A DNA stretch of 64,000 nucleotides from Mesostigma viride. Its lineage: Eukaryota; Streptophyta; Mesostigmatophyceae; Mesostigmatales; Mesostigmataceae. Of the stretch, positions 1 to 10,171 are shown piece by piece. The stretch covers positions 7,812,478 to 7,876,477 of the forward strand of contig RPFO01000213.1 in the NCBI GenBank assembly GCA_009746045.1. The letters are read 5' to 3'. Within the stretch, counting starts at the first letter, position 1, and every line of letters begins with the position of its first letter. The notes under the pieces are model-generated. The model ran no database searches, had not been told where the DNA came from, and saw nothing but the letters and a program-made list of their open reading frames with translations. Both the position numbers and the translations under genes were made by a program.

Positions 1-1631
1 CTGCAGGGCACCGGCCTGTCCCCCAAACAGATTGAGATCTGTGATTGGTTCGTCTACATCCCGCAGCACGGGCCCGGCACGGCGTCACTCAACGTCTCCG
101 TCGCTGCATCCATCGTGTTCCACCACTTTGCGCGTATGTTCCCCTTCTCCCCCTATTGTACCGGGCTACATCCAACGCGTTCCAGCCCTTGATGTGCATG
201 TGCCCTCAAGTCCTTTGGTAGGGCAGGAATCATGTGCTCCTGCTCTATGTGTACTCAAGCGATATCGTCACGAGTCACACGTCCATCGTGGTCCATAACT
301 TGGTCCACTGATCGCGCGTGTGTGGGCCACGTTTGGTACCATTGGACGTGTGCTGGCTTGCTACACATAGGCCTTGCCACCTCGCGCGTGCGCCTGCCCG
401 ACGCTCACACAGGACAGACAGTCTGAAGGTTCAGAAGCTTACTTTTCTCGAATATCTTACGTGCACTGTCTCAGATCGTCAGGGATGAGGTGGGGGCAGA
501 TATATGCTGGTTTCACTCTTCATTCTTCTTTGGTTTTCTCCCAAGTCCTCGGCCATCAGTGTGCGTGACCATGGGCGATCCTTTTAAGAGTCCAGATTGC
601 AATTTAACGAATCATCCGATGTGGAATGTACCATATTTTTGTGTTTATAACGGCTCTTTTCGATAATGATTCTTTGCAGCATCGCTTGGTATCTTCCTCA
701 CGATGTGCATTTCCAAGGAGGCTGTTATCTGGCATGGTTTTCGATTGCACTCAGAAAGGCGCATCTCGAGCCACCCCACTTGCCACCCCCTGAACGAGTT
801 CCTATGCATCTGTCATCCTTTTGCATGACTTTGGGATGTGACTCCCAAGAATGCTTTTGATGCATCTTTCATCCCGTAAGACCCCATGCATCTGTCATCC
901 CTCAACTCTGATCATTCCTCCACCCCCTGAACTCCAACTTAATCATGCATTACTTCATGGATGATGGAATATCTACACCCGCCGCATGGTTGTCTCGTTG
1001 ATGCGCACGGCCTGAATGCCCCTGTTTGTCCTAAACCATATATGGCCCTATCAAAACTGTTTGCAGTCTGGGCGCAGTTCCCTGAGCGCGCGAGAGAAGG
1101 CGCCAAGTTCGTCGTGGGCGATAGCGTCGCATACAAGCAGGCGGGAGCAGGGGTGGTGCTGCCGGGCGACCCATCGAAGCACTGGATATCCAGTCGATGC
1201 ATTGGGGATGCCGCTGCATCGGATGACGGGGCAGAGGGGGAAGGGGAGTGGGATGGGAATGCGTCACTATCAGAGCTTCTTGAATAGGAGCGTAAATGGG
1301 CCAGCTAGGCCGAGGCCCTGGGTAGTCAATGGCGCTGTCTGGAATCTTGGATACTTGTCGGCAGATAGTGGTTTTGCAAACGCTATGGTGTGTTTCCAGG
1401 TTGTCATGGTTGCGGCTGCCTCTCACTTCTTAGTGGTTTAAAGCTCGCGCAAAGTGTTGACTTTAGGGAATTAGATATAGCCCTCTATGCCATGCTGATC
1501 CGGGTGTCTACCACTAGGGTGTAAGAAAATACAATGGTGTTCGTTTTTATTTATAAGTGTTTTTTACCAAATTGACCTCATTGAAATTCCTAAGTCCGCG
1601 GGGGTCACTCTAGCTTGCGGAGCATTGAATA
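1..1631. other. No recognised gene
   Basis: I see no recognisable domain, splice-consistent exon chain or repeat family here. The open frames are short and overlap on both strands, as expected by chance. It may be host intergenic DNA or an old repeat. Confidence 0.5.
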
Positions 1632-1644
1632 CATATATATTCAT

Positions 1645-2118
1645 GGCAATGTGGGGCCGCACCGGGTCATCCCCTTTGTCCTTGAGGAGTTTGGGGCCAT
1701 GGGCCCCAAGACAGCGGAGTTTTTCCACGAGTGCTGCCAGCGCCGCGAAGACCGCCTCGACCTCGAGGGTCAGACCGCCCCGTGGGCGGCCCGCACGTGG
1801 TCCTCGTATTGGCGGCAGCGCCTGTCACTCGCCCTCACTCGCACCGTGGCTGATGTGTTATTCCGCCGCACCCGGGCCGACTTTGTCGCGACCCATGCGG
1901 TCTAGGTCCCTTCCAGGCCTGCATGGTGGGCCGGCAGCGCTGTTGCTGCGTGTAGTTTTGTGATGTACAGTTAGTTGTACCTTGTGCAGCTGGCGTGATC
2001 CTTGGATGTCCGTGTCAGATTACTATTAATTTCTTCAGGGTTACTCTCCCAGTTATCGGGTTTTTCCTTATGTTGCATGCCAATCTCACCACCGTAATTT
2101 ATCACTATCATTAATGTT
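1645..2118 (+). mobile_element. 5'-truncated LINE 3' end (endonuclease-LINE relative)
   Basis: The translation of about 1650-1905 matches the C-terminus of the large LINE at 34-57 kb: a VxPFVLEEFGAMGP-like start, then the W-S-YWRQRLS-ALTR and RRTRADF motifs and a stop. About 210 bp of 3' UTR follows. The 3' UTR differs from that of the large LINE, so this is a sister family. CATATATATTCAT (1632-1644 and 2119-2131) flanks it as a 13-bp target-site duplication. This is a dead copy made by truncated reverse transcription. Confidence 0.8.
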
Positions 2119-2131
2119 CATATATATTCAT

Positions 2132-2263
2132 TAAGAGTGATAAATTATGGTGGTGAGTTTGGCATGCAACATAAGGAAAACCCCGAAAAGAAGAAGAACC
2201 CTGAAGAAATAGTAATCTGACACGGTCACACGGACATCCAAGGACCACGCCAGCTGCACAATA
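2132..2263 (-). mobile_element. Inverted copy of the same LINE 3' UTR
   Basis: This is close to the reverse complement of about 1985-2115, so the two form an inverted pair around 2119-2131. The sequence CATATATATTCA occurs again at 2264-2275, so this fragment also sits between two copies of the target motif. It looks like a second insertion into the duplicated target, in the opposite orientation. Confidence 0.7.
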
Positions 2264-2275
2264 CATATATATTCA

Positions 2276-2600
2276 CGGGCAGGGTGAAGAGCCTCCAAGG
2301 CTGCAAGGGTAGCCGCATTGGCTGGGGCCAGCTTGGCCATTTCCAAGCGGGTCATAGCCCGGCTGAGCTGCCCCTCGCGGACGAGGCGGATGACGTCGGC
2401 GGCCACCCGCTCGAAGGAGACCTCCCCCGACAGCCGCCGGCGCGGGGGGGCCGTGCACGGGGGCGGCACGCCAAACAGCCCCTCGATCCCAGTCCCCCTG
2501 CAGAAAGCGTCGGCAACGGGCAATAACCGCACCCTGGAGACCGCGCACCCCACGCCCGAGAGGCCGGATGAGGAGCAGGCGGGGGGTCACAATGTGCAGC
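2276..2600 (-). mobile_element. LINE fragment, region N-terminal to RT
   Basis: Read on the minus strand, this matches the segment just upstream of the RT fingers in the large LINE (about 37860-38160): RLLL-PLGRGVRGLQGAVIARCRRFLQGDW and then AADVIRLVREGQLSRAMT-LEMAKLAPANAATLAAL. Several indels break the frame. It abuts the inverted 3' UTR through the CATATATATTCA motif, so it is either a separate insertion or an internally deleted copy. Confidence 0.75.
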
Positions 2601-2619
2601 GTATATAACGTATGCTTTC

Positions 2620-2712
2620 ACTTATCAGTGCACACACAGGGATTAAAAGCACTTCGGTGCTCCGTGACTCCCCAACGGGAGCACGAGTTTAATTAATTAA
2701 TTAATTAATTTC
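2620..2712 (+). repeat. Small dispersed repeat: 3' hairpin plus (TTAA)n tail
   Basis: The unit reads CACACACAGGGATTAAAAGC, then a TTCGGTGCTCCGTGACTCC stretch, the CCAACGGGAG hairpin and a run of TTAA units. The same end is found at 17.8 kb and 42.9 kb and, in shorter form, elsewhere. A hairpin followed by short tandem repeats is the usual 3' end of RTE-type LINEs and their SINEs. Confidence 0.75.
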
Positions 2713-3020
2713 ACTTATCAAAGCTTATCATGCACTGCTCAAGAATCGATGGGATCGAAATTCATACATTATCCTGGGTGCCCAGCTCCAGGAATTACTG
2801 ATCGAGTTTGGTAATGTTGGCTGCACGTAGTCATTTAATACTACAATGCTTACATGAAGAGAGCGCACAGCGGCCGACTGGATCGACGTACCGGCGCCCT
2901 TTTGGGCACACCTGTGTCTCCCTGCTTGTATTTAACTCGGGCAGATCGACACGATGCTAGTTCCTGTCTGATGCATGGATGTATGGCACTTGGTCCAAGT
3001 TAACAGGGCCCGAAGTATAC
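2713..3020. other. No recognised feature
   Basis: I see no domain, repeat family or convincing exon between the hairpin repeat and the next LINE fragment. Confidence 0.4.
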
Positions 3021-3028
3021 ATATATCG

Positions 3029-3135
3029 TCCATGTCAGATTACTATATTAATTTCTTCAGGGTTCTTCTTCTTTTCAGGTTTTTCCTTATGTTACATGCC
3101 AATCTCACCTCTGTAGTTCATCACTCTCAATGAAT
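3029..3135 (+). mobile_element. Very short LINE 3' UTR insertion
   Basis: About 105 bp match the end of the 3' UTR seen at 2010-2115 (CAGATTACTA, TTTCTTCAGGGTT, TTTTTCCTTATGTT, CATGCCAATCTCACC). ATATATCGT flanks it on both sides (from 3021 and from 3136). It shows the same preference for (AT)-rich targets. Confidence 0.7.
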
Positions 3136-3143
3136 ATATATCG

Positions 3144-3504
3144 TATAAGGAGGCCGGCCGGGGGGCGCGGCGGGGGGGGGGCGGGGGGGCGATCCGAGTG
3201 CTTCTGGTGGTTCATGACATAGAGGATAGATCCATGTGGTCCGGATTCTCCCGATTTCTGGCCTGCGCTGTTTGTCTCCTTGATAGAGGCCCGGCCCAGC
3301 CCACCCAGCCGCACAAGCTACTAAGACTCAGGAGTCTAATAAGGAGTCTAATGAGTTGACATAGAACAAGAACTCAGTGCCGATCGCCTGCGGCCCGGCC
3401 GGTGGCGGATGTAGAGCGGCCAACTTTGTCTCACTTCAGTTGCATGTGCATGGCGCCGGCCGGGATGCGGGCGCGCCTGAGGCGTGAGCTATGTATAGGT
3501 CGTC
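3144..3504. other. Non-coding stretch with a G-rich run
   Basis: A run of long G tracts at about 3149-3192 could form a G-quadruplex on the plus strand. Nothing else is recognised before the LINE tail at 3505. Confidence 0.4.
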
Positions 3505-4536
3505 ATTAAATTAAATTAAATTAAATTATAACATGCATGCCTCCGTTGGGAGATCATGTAGCACATATTCCTTGATGGTGGGGTGGTATGGAAGGAGCCG
3601 CGTAATCGAACTACTCTAATCTAGCTACTAAGTCTAGAAAAATCCTAACTACCCTTCTCATCAAAACGCCTCCTCCGCTTGGGGGGACTGGTGGTTTGCC
3701 CACAGGGTCGGGCGTGTGAGCCTTGACAATCCTCTTCCTCCGCGCATCTTGTTCTGCATGGCAGTCCAAAGAAGGGAGAGAGAGTGGATGCGGTATTCAA
3801 ACTGGGCTGGGACCAGTAGGTCATCCAGCAACATCTGTACGTAGTTCGTGACATGTTTCCCTACCTTTTTGGGAAATATGTCCTTGGGGCCAGGCCAGGT
3901 CAGAATGTGCCGTCCTGGCTGGCCAAGCCGCTGGGGGCCGGCCAGACCAAGGGCGGTGTCGACGTACCTGGCTGGTGCGAGCAAGGTGGCCTACAAATGC
4001 TATCCTACGCTGTCTAATCTCGTCCGAAATACGGGGCATGCCCTGATACAAAGACTCTGATGATGGGCGCTTGGAAAACCCTACCGGTTGAGGACCTGTC
4101 GGAGCATCAGGACTGTAAACTGTGCCGTCTATATAGCCTAGATGCCAGTGTGGGTGTGATTGTCCACGCCTCGGCGCCATACGCCGCCCAGGCCAGGCCG
4201 ATGCGGGTGTCCACATCGTCGGCGGTGTCAGGGAGCCAGCTCCCTAACAGCTTGAAGCGATCGCGGAACGGGACCGTCGTCCCATCGAGCAGGCGCGGCA
4301 GCGGCGGTGTACTGGAGGCCCCAATCACCATCGCCTCAGTAATTTTGACACTAATCTCCAACCCCACCGCCCTCGCCTCCAGGCCCATCTGGACAGTCCA
4401 GCCAGGTCTGAATGTGCTCGCGGCGCGCGATGAGGGTGGTGTCATCCGCATAAATCAGGTCGGCCAGGCGGTAACCAGGTCGAACCCCGCCATGCTCTTT
4501 CTCGTTATAAGGATGTCCAAGCCTGGCTCGAACCCC
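3505..4536 (-). mobile_element. RTE-like LINE, 3' part (YADD motif to tail)
   Basis: Minus-strand translation gives the RT catalytic motif LADLIYADDTTLIARREHI near 4450. This is followed by an RTE-type C-terminus: LLGSWLPDTADD, YGAEAW, then PRISDEIRQRRIAFVGHLAR near 3950, then a basic PP-rich end with RRRRFDE near 3660. The 3' UTR carries the conserved ATCTCCCAACGGAGGCATG and ends in a (TTTAA)n tail at 3505-3531. Several frameshifts make it inactive. The upstream half lies at 6263-7592, beyond an inserted element. Confidence 0.85.
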
Positions 4537-4540
4537 TTAA

Positions 4541-6258
4541 CTCGTCGTCTGTCCCAACTCAGTCCTCACAGGAGGACTGAGTTGACAATTTTCAACCGCG
4601 TGTAGCGACTAGGTGGGGGTTCCATCCCAAATGTTTTGATGTGGATCTGGGGTGTACTAGATATCATTTTGTTGGCAAAAATACTGCATATGTGAAAACT
4701 TGACCCGAACACCTGAAAATGACACGGACGTTGGGCGCCCCTCGCGAATTTGCATTTTTCGGGATAAGAACGAGTGGGAAAAATTCAATCAAATCCTGGT
4801 GCATGAAGAAAAAATATAGGCATGTAAACAACATAGTTCTTGAAGCGTGGCAAAAAACTGGGCTCCATTTGGCCACTGCAACTGCCTGAAACAATTAAAA
4901 AACTCTCAGTCCTCAGGAGAGGAATGGGGCTTTTGCTAACTTTGCTAGCATGTAAGTGCGGTCATACTACATCACCGTGGCCACCAACCATCCCAATCAA
5001 CTCATTTCCCTTCAAGCATTACAGGACAACACACTTGCATCATCATACTTCAGGTATATCATACCTTATCATGTAGTGAGAGCCTATGCATGCATGTAGG
5101 GAATGGGCTTGGATACCTACCAACAAAGGGTTATGTTATAAGTGTCAACCACCAATATAATGGGTAGGTTAAGCATATTTCCATTGTTTCAAACAACAAT
5201 AGATATGGCTATAACTGTTTTGCCTTGCCATGATGTGGCCAACATAGTTGCTGGCACATGATGGCAGTGGTTTGTCACCAAGACTTTTCACTCACACGTA
5301 AAAGCTTGAATGCACCCTTGACGCAGCCCGTGGCCACACAATCATGCAGTATGAACGTAGCAAAAGAATAACTAACATCTGTGAAGGTGTTTAAACCTGC
5401 ACAGCTCCTAAAACCCTGCACAACTACACTGGGTTAAGGCAAATGCCTGCTAACATCATCTGAAAAGGGGGGTTTAGAGAGGGGCAGGCAACGGTCAAGA
5501 AAGAGCATCAAGACTTGAACCTGACAACGCCTCGCAAGCTTAAACTCATGTACGAACATCAAGGAACGAAGAGGCAACGATTATCCGGCTTTACCTGGCA
5601 CGGCTGGCGTTACCTTGGCCCAGGCGGTGCCCGCAAAAGTGGCACTTTGCGGCACATAGACCATGACGTGACAGAATGGTCGAGATCATCAAATCTATAA
5701 TGTCACTCAATATATTGTAATACAATTCATGTTAAAATGTAGAAAGAAACCTATCAGCCATTGAAATTGCGCCGGAAAGCAAGCGCAGTAATCAATTCCG
5801 TCGACCTGCCTTATCGCAGTTTTTTCCAGCAAGAACAGTGCCGACACCGGGTAAATCGCATCCCCGCGAGCTAAAAATTGATTTATATCATGTTTAGGGC
5901 ATGTTAAATCTATTAACTGAGTTTGGACGGCTAACTCGTCCGCAAACGTAAACTGCATGCATGGGCGCGAGCCGCCATGGCTAGGTCGTGCATTTCCGGA
6001 ACTCGCGTTTCACGTGGAAAAGTACCCTTACCACCTGTACTTTGACCGTACAGTTAGCCGCGCATACCAAATCCAAAAAAATCCCAAAAATATGTCCAAG
6101 AAAGATCTTTTCACGTAGTATTTGAATAAATTTTGAGAGAATTTTTTTGTCAAACATTCTGACCGGGGCGAATTTTCTACGAAACCCAAAAACTCGGTCC
6201 TCTAGAGAGGACTGAGTTCAACTCAGTCCTCCGTAGAGGACCAGGGACAGACGACGAG
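4541..6258. mobile_element. 1.7-kb TTAA-flanked non-autonomous DNA transposon
   Basis: Perfect 15-bp inverted ends CTCGTCGTCTGTCCC (4541-4555 and 6244-6258) are bordered by TTAA at 4537-4540 and 6259-6262. Just inside each end lies a small AACTCAGTCC/GGACTGAGTT palindrome. Removing the element and one TTAA joins the two halves of the RTE-like RT in frame, which supports the boundaries. No transposase is visible and the internal frames are short. A TTAA duplication fits the piggyBac superfamily; a 2-bp TA duplication cannot be excluded, because TTAA contains TA. Confidence 0.8.
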
Positions 6259-6262
6259 TTAA

Positions 6263-7592
6263 GAGCAGTAAAGCGCGCACGTGCTCGGTGCATGACGTGA
6301 TCCACGACAATAATGAACAGGTATGGGGACAGGACACAACCTTGCCACACCCCGTGGTGAACGGGGGGAATGGTGGGGTGGTGCCTTCCGCAGTCCGCAC
6401 TACTGAGCAGCCGCACTGCCTGTGAGCCCTCAGCCCTCATACAGTCGGCGAATGGCAGCAATAAACGCAGGTGGCACTCGATCCATGCAGAGCTAGGATG
6501 GCCCAAAGAGCCTCCCAGAGGACCGTGTCAAAGGCCTTGATATAGTCAACAAAAATGAAGACCAGCCGCAAACTGTCAAGGGGAAGGCGACGCACCTCCT
6601 CCATCAACCGGCGCGCGACAAACACAGCCATGACAGTGTTACGACCACGACGGAAACCCATCTGAGACTCACCCATGCAGGTGTGGGTCCAGCGCGGCGC
6701 GGAGCCTGTGCAGCATCATGCGCATGAAGACCTTCAGCGCGGCGCTCTGGAGGCAGACACCCCCGTGTAGTTACCGGGGTCAGCAGCAGAGCCCTTCTTG
6801 TACAGCATGACGCGGATGGCCGTCTGCCACTCAGCAGGCGGAGGCTCGTCAGATTAAGCAGAACACGGTTGCAGAACGCCAGCAGAAGAACCGCCGGGTC
6901 AGGGGTCTTCAGCAGCTCAGCAGACAGGTGGTCGGCACCGACCGCCGCATCGTACACCGCAGGCGAGCAAGGGCGCCGTCCAATTCCTTCAAAGTGAAGG
7001 GGGGGACGACGTCGTCAGTGGCAAGGCAGCCCTCCTGCAAGGCGGGGACTTGGTAGTCCGCGGCCGAGGAGGGGGGCGCGGGCGGCGGCGGGGGTCCGGC
7101 AACCCCGAGGCGGGCGGCCGTCTCGGGGTGAAGCGGTGGACTCAGGGGGGGCGCGAGCCCCACCGGTCAAGGAAACATTGTGGGCCAACCAGCGGTCAAG
7201 GCTGACCGGCGCCGTGCCGTCCCCCGTGTGCTCCACCGGGGTGCGCTGCCGCCGGCCGCCGAGCCGGTCGAGGTGGTACCACATGTCCTTGCCGGCCTGG
7301 TTGCGAGCCTGGCAGGCCTTCAATGGCATCCGCGATGCACTGGGCCGCCTCCGCGTCCTGAGCGTGCTTGTAGGCCTCCACGAGGGCGGCCTTGAGCACT
7401 GGTTTCTGCAGCGGGTCCCGGTTACGCTTGAGGCGGTGCCGGGCGGCCAAGACCTTGGGGTCCTGGCGGTAGAGCGGGCCGGGGCGGCGGCGGAGGTCGT
7501 CATCTGGACAGCTAGGCCCCACTGTTTACCAGATCCTTGATCGAGCCAGCAGCCGGCGCTGCCTAGCACATACCCATGGCAACTTATAGCCA
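6263..7592 (-). mobile_element. RTE-like LINE, RT fingers and palm (5' part)
   Basis: Minus-strand translation shows GFRRGRNTVMAVFVARRLME and then LVFIFVDYIKAFDTV (RT motif A) at about 6530-6670. HHGVWQGCVLSPYLFIIVVD (motif B) follows at about 6300-6350. Upstream pieces (about 6900-7590) resemble the linker region before RT, with LKELDGALARLR and DHLSAELLK-like strings. Frame changes at about 6440, 6680 and 6900 show decay. It continues into 3505-4536 once the inserted TTAA element is removed. Confidence 0.8.
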
Positions 7593-7764
7593 CCTGAGAA
7601 CTGAACCAGCCTAGCTATACTACCGGCCAGCTCCTCGATCATGGGGGACCCGCGAAAGGAGAGGAGCACCACGCGTGCGCATGCAGCCGGAGGGGGCCCG
7701 GGCTAGTGCATGGCATGCTCTACTAGTGTGTGGTTTTCAGCACCACCATTGCATGGCCCATTAA

Positions 7765-7835
7765 AAAAACCAATGACATTAAATTATAACATGCCTCGAC
7801 CGTTGGGAGATCATGTAGCACCTATGAACTCCTTG
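7765..7835 (-). repeat. RTE-like LINE tail fragment
   Basis: The plus strand reads TTAAATTATAACATGCCT and then CCGTTGGGAGATCATGTAGC, matching the 3' end of the LINE at 3505-3570. Only the last 65-70 bp remain. Confidence 0.65.
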
Positions 7836-7853
7836 CTGGATGGGTGCAGTGGA

Positions 7854-9893
7854 GCCAAAACGCAGCCTTGACAAACAAATCCAGCTGCTGTCGGCATTCC
7901 CGTCGACAGCAGCACGTGCGACATCAACTCCTGCGGACGCCAACCCTTTCGCGCTGATCCCATGGCTCTCCCCCCCGGTCTGCCTCCCTCTCGACGCATG
8001 CAATGCTCTACACCAAATTCGTCGCCCATTCCCAAGCTAGAATTAAACCCGAACTTAACCCATACCAAATGGGATGTCCGCCGCTTCGGCGCCGGCCAGC
8101 GGGATTTTTGCATCTCAAGTGGAAATCTTTACGCTCACGCGCGAAGGAACAATGTGACGATGTTATCAAGTTCCTGGCCCGCCATGACGAACTTTTTCTG
8201 CCTACCCCTGGCGACAAGGTCACCAAGCCCGACTGCATGGGAATGTCTGCTTCAAGAACCACCGGAGGCGTACTTGAAGGCAGTCATCATGTGCAGCTAC
8301 CTGCGCTGCGGCGCCCAGGACATGTCACCCAGATTGGCTACGCTGGCCTCAGGAGCCTCCTGCATGAGCGCAGACGGGCAGCCACAGCAGGTGCAGCATG
8401 ATGCTCGCAGAGCGGCACCTCCCCCACTACGGACTCCATCCGAGCTGCCAGACAGCAGTGGCGGAGCAGCTCAGTGGTGCCGATGGCTGAGCAGGAGGTG
8501 TTCACCAGCTTCTTGCGGCATTGAAGAGAGGAACCGAACTCCCGAGGGCTGTGATGTCGCTGATCGAAGGTGAGGACAACTGGAGGGGGCCCAGCCTTGG
8601 CCCGTGGATGGGGTGCCCAGGCGGTAGGCGCCAGGCTGCAGTGCCGCGCACCTGGCAGTGCTCGATCCATGCACGCCAAGAGTTGTTTCTTCAGCTCGTC
8701 GAGAAGAGAGTCTGGGGTCTCCTCCGGCTGCATGTCGAAGCGCCTGAGGATGACCCGGCTGAGCGGCGACGGTCGCGGTCACCGGCCTCGCGGCGCGTGT
8801 CTCCTGGAACTTGGTGGTGATGGCGGTCGTGGTAGACGGGATGCCTGGCTCTTGAGTGCAGGTCAGCCCAGGCCCCAGGAGGCGCGAGTCGAGGGCCGGG
8901 TCATCGCTAGCCCTAGCTACCAGCAGGTTGGGCGGCGATGGTGGTTGTTCGCTCGGCGATCTCGGCCGGGACCTGCGTGGCCAGGGCGTCTACCTTGGTA
9001 GCAACTGCCTCAAGTTTCACGGTGCCTTGGCCGATCGACTCGGCCTTCCACCTGCATGGTTAAGGCGGGTGGTCACAGCGGCTGCATGTGGCCTCGGAAA
9101 CTTTGGTGGCAATGTGCTCTTGCGTAGCAGTACTACGTAAACTGAGGCTGGACTGCTGGAGCTTAAGTGCGACTCTGGCTTCAATGTTGTTGACCTTGGC
9201 CGCGAGAGAGTGTTGATCGAGTGGGCCGTCGATCAGGCGCGTTCAGGGCGGCGAGTTGCTCTGACAGCCGTCGGCACCACTGAGCTGCTCCGCCACTGCA
9301 GCCGGCTCGGATGGAGTCCGAGCTGGGGGAGGTGCCGCTCTGCGAGGATGCTGCAGCTGCTGTGGCTGCCCGTCTGCGCTCATGCAGGAGGCTCCTGAGG
9401 CCAGCGTAGTCAATCTGGGTGATGTCCTGCAGGGCGTCGCAGCGCAGGTAGCCAGTGCACATGATGACTGCCTTCAAGTACGCCTTGATCCCGTAACTTC
9501 TTGAAGCAGCCATTCCCAGTCGGGCTTGGTGACCTTGTCGCCAGGGGTAGGCAGAAAAAGTTCGTCATGGCGGGCCAGGAACTTGATAACATTGTCACAT
9601 TGTTCCTTCGTGAGCGTAAAGATTTCCAAGATGCAAAAATCCCGCTGGCCGGCGCCGAAGCGGCGGACATCCCATTTGGTATGGGAAGTTCGGGTTTTCT
9701 TGGGAATGGGCGACGAATTTGGTGTAGAGCATTGCATGCGTCGAGAGGGAGGCAGACCGGCCGGGGGGGAGAGCTGGGATATCAGCGCGAAAGGGTTGGC
9801 GTCCGCAGGAGTTGATGTCGCACGTGCTGCTGGCGACGGGAATGCCGACAGCAGCTGATTTTGTTTGTCAAGGCTGCGTTTTGGTGGCATTTG
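7854..9893 (-). mobile_element. L1-ORF1-like gene with an inverted partial duplicate
   Basis: On the minus strand from 9893, a decayed frame gives KWDVRRFGAGQRDFCI, TKEQCDNVIKFLARHDELFL, AYLKAVIMCTGYLRCDAL and LRSLLHERRRAATA. Fragments suited to a coiled coil follow, then LLDELKKQLLACMDRAL and, at about 8500-8620, PPPVVLTFDQ...LQCRKKLVNTS. The last part resembles the RNA-binding domain of L1 ORF1 proteins. The plus-strand segment 7854-8497 is an inverted, diverged copy of 9265-9893, so the locus is a large foldback with a spacer of about 0.75 kb. The family assignment is by pattern only. Confidence 0.55.
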
Positions 9894-10137
9894 CAAAATA
9901 CTGCGTTACAGCCGTAACCGATTATACTAGCAGATGCGTCTTGAAAAGACGCATCTGATGCAAGTAGCCCGACTGAATTTGGGGCTCAGATGTGCACACT
10001 GAAAGTTCTGAGCTCCGCCGTCAGCCATGTCCGCTCGTGGCTCGTGCTGTGTGTTTTTCTTTTGAGCATATCATATTTCTTTTGAGCATATCATAACGAG
10101 TGTCTCACTTCATATCATAACAAGGAGCGTGGGCAAG

Positions 10138-10171
10138 GAAATGCACTTAGGTGCTCCGTGACTCCCCTTAA
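10138..10171 (+). repeat. Hairpin-tail repeat, left half (split)
   Basis: GGTGCTCCGTGACTCCCC followed by TTAA matches the left arm of the conserved 3' hairpin. The right arm (CGTGGGAGCACGTGTCAGTT plus an AT-rich tail) lies at 16221-16262. A 6-kb element was inserted at the TTAA in the loop. Confidence 0.7.
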
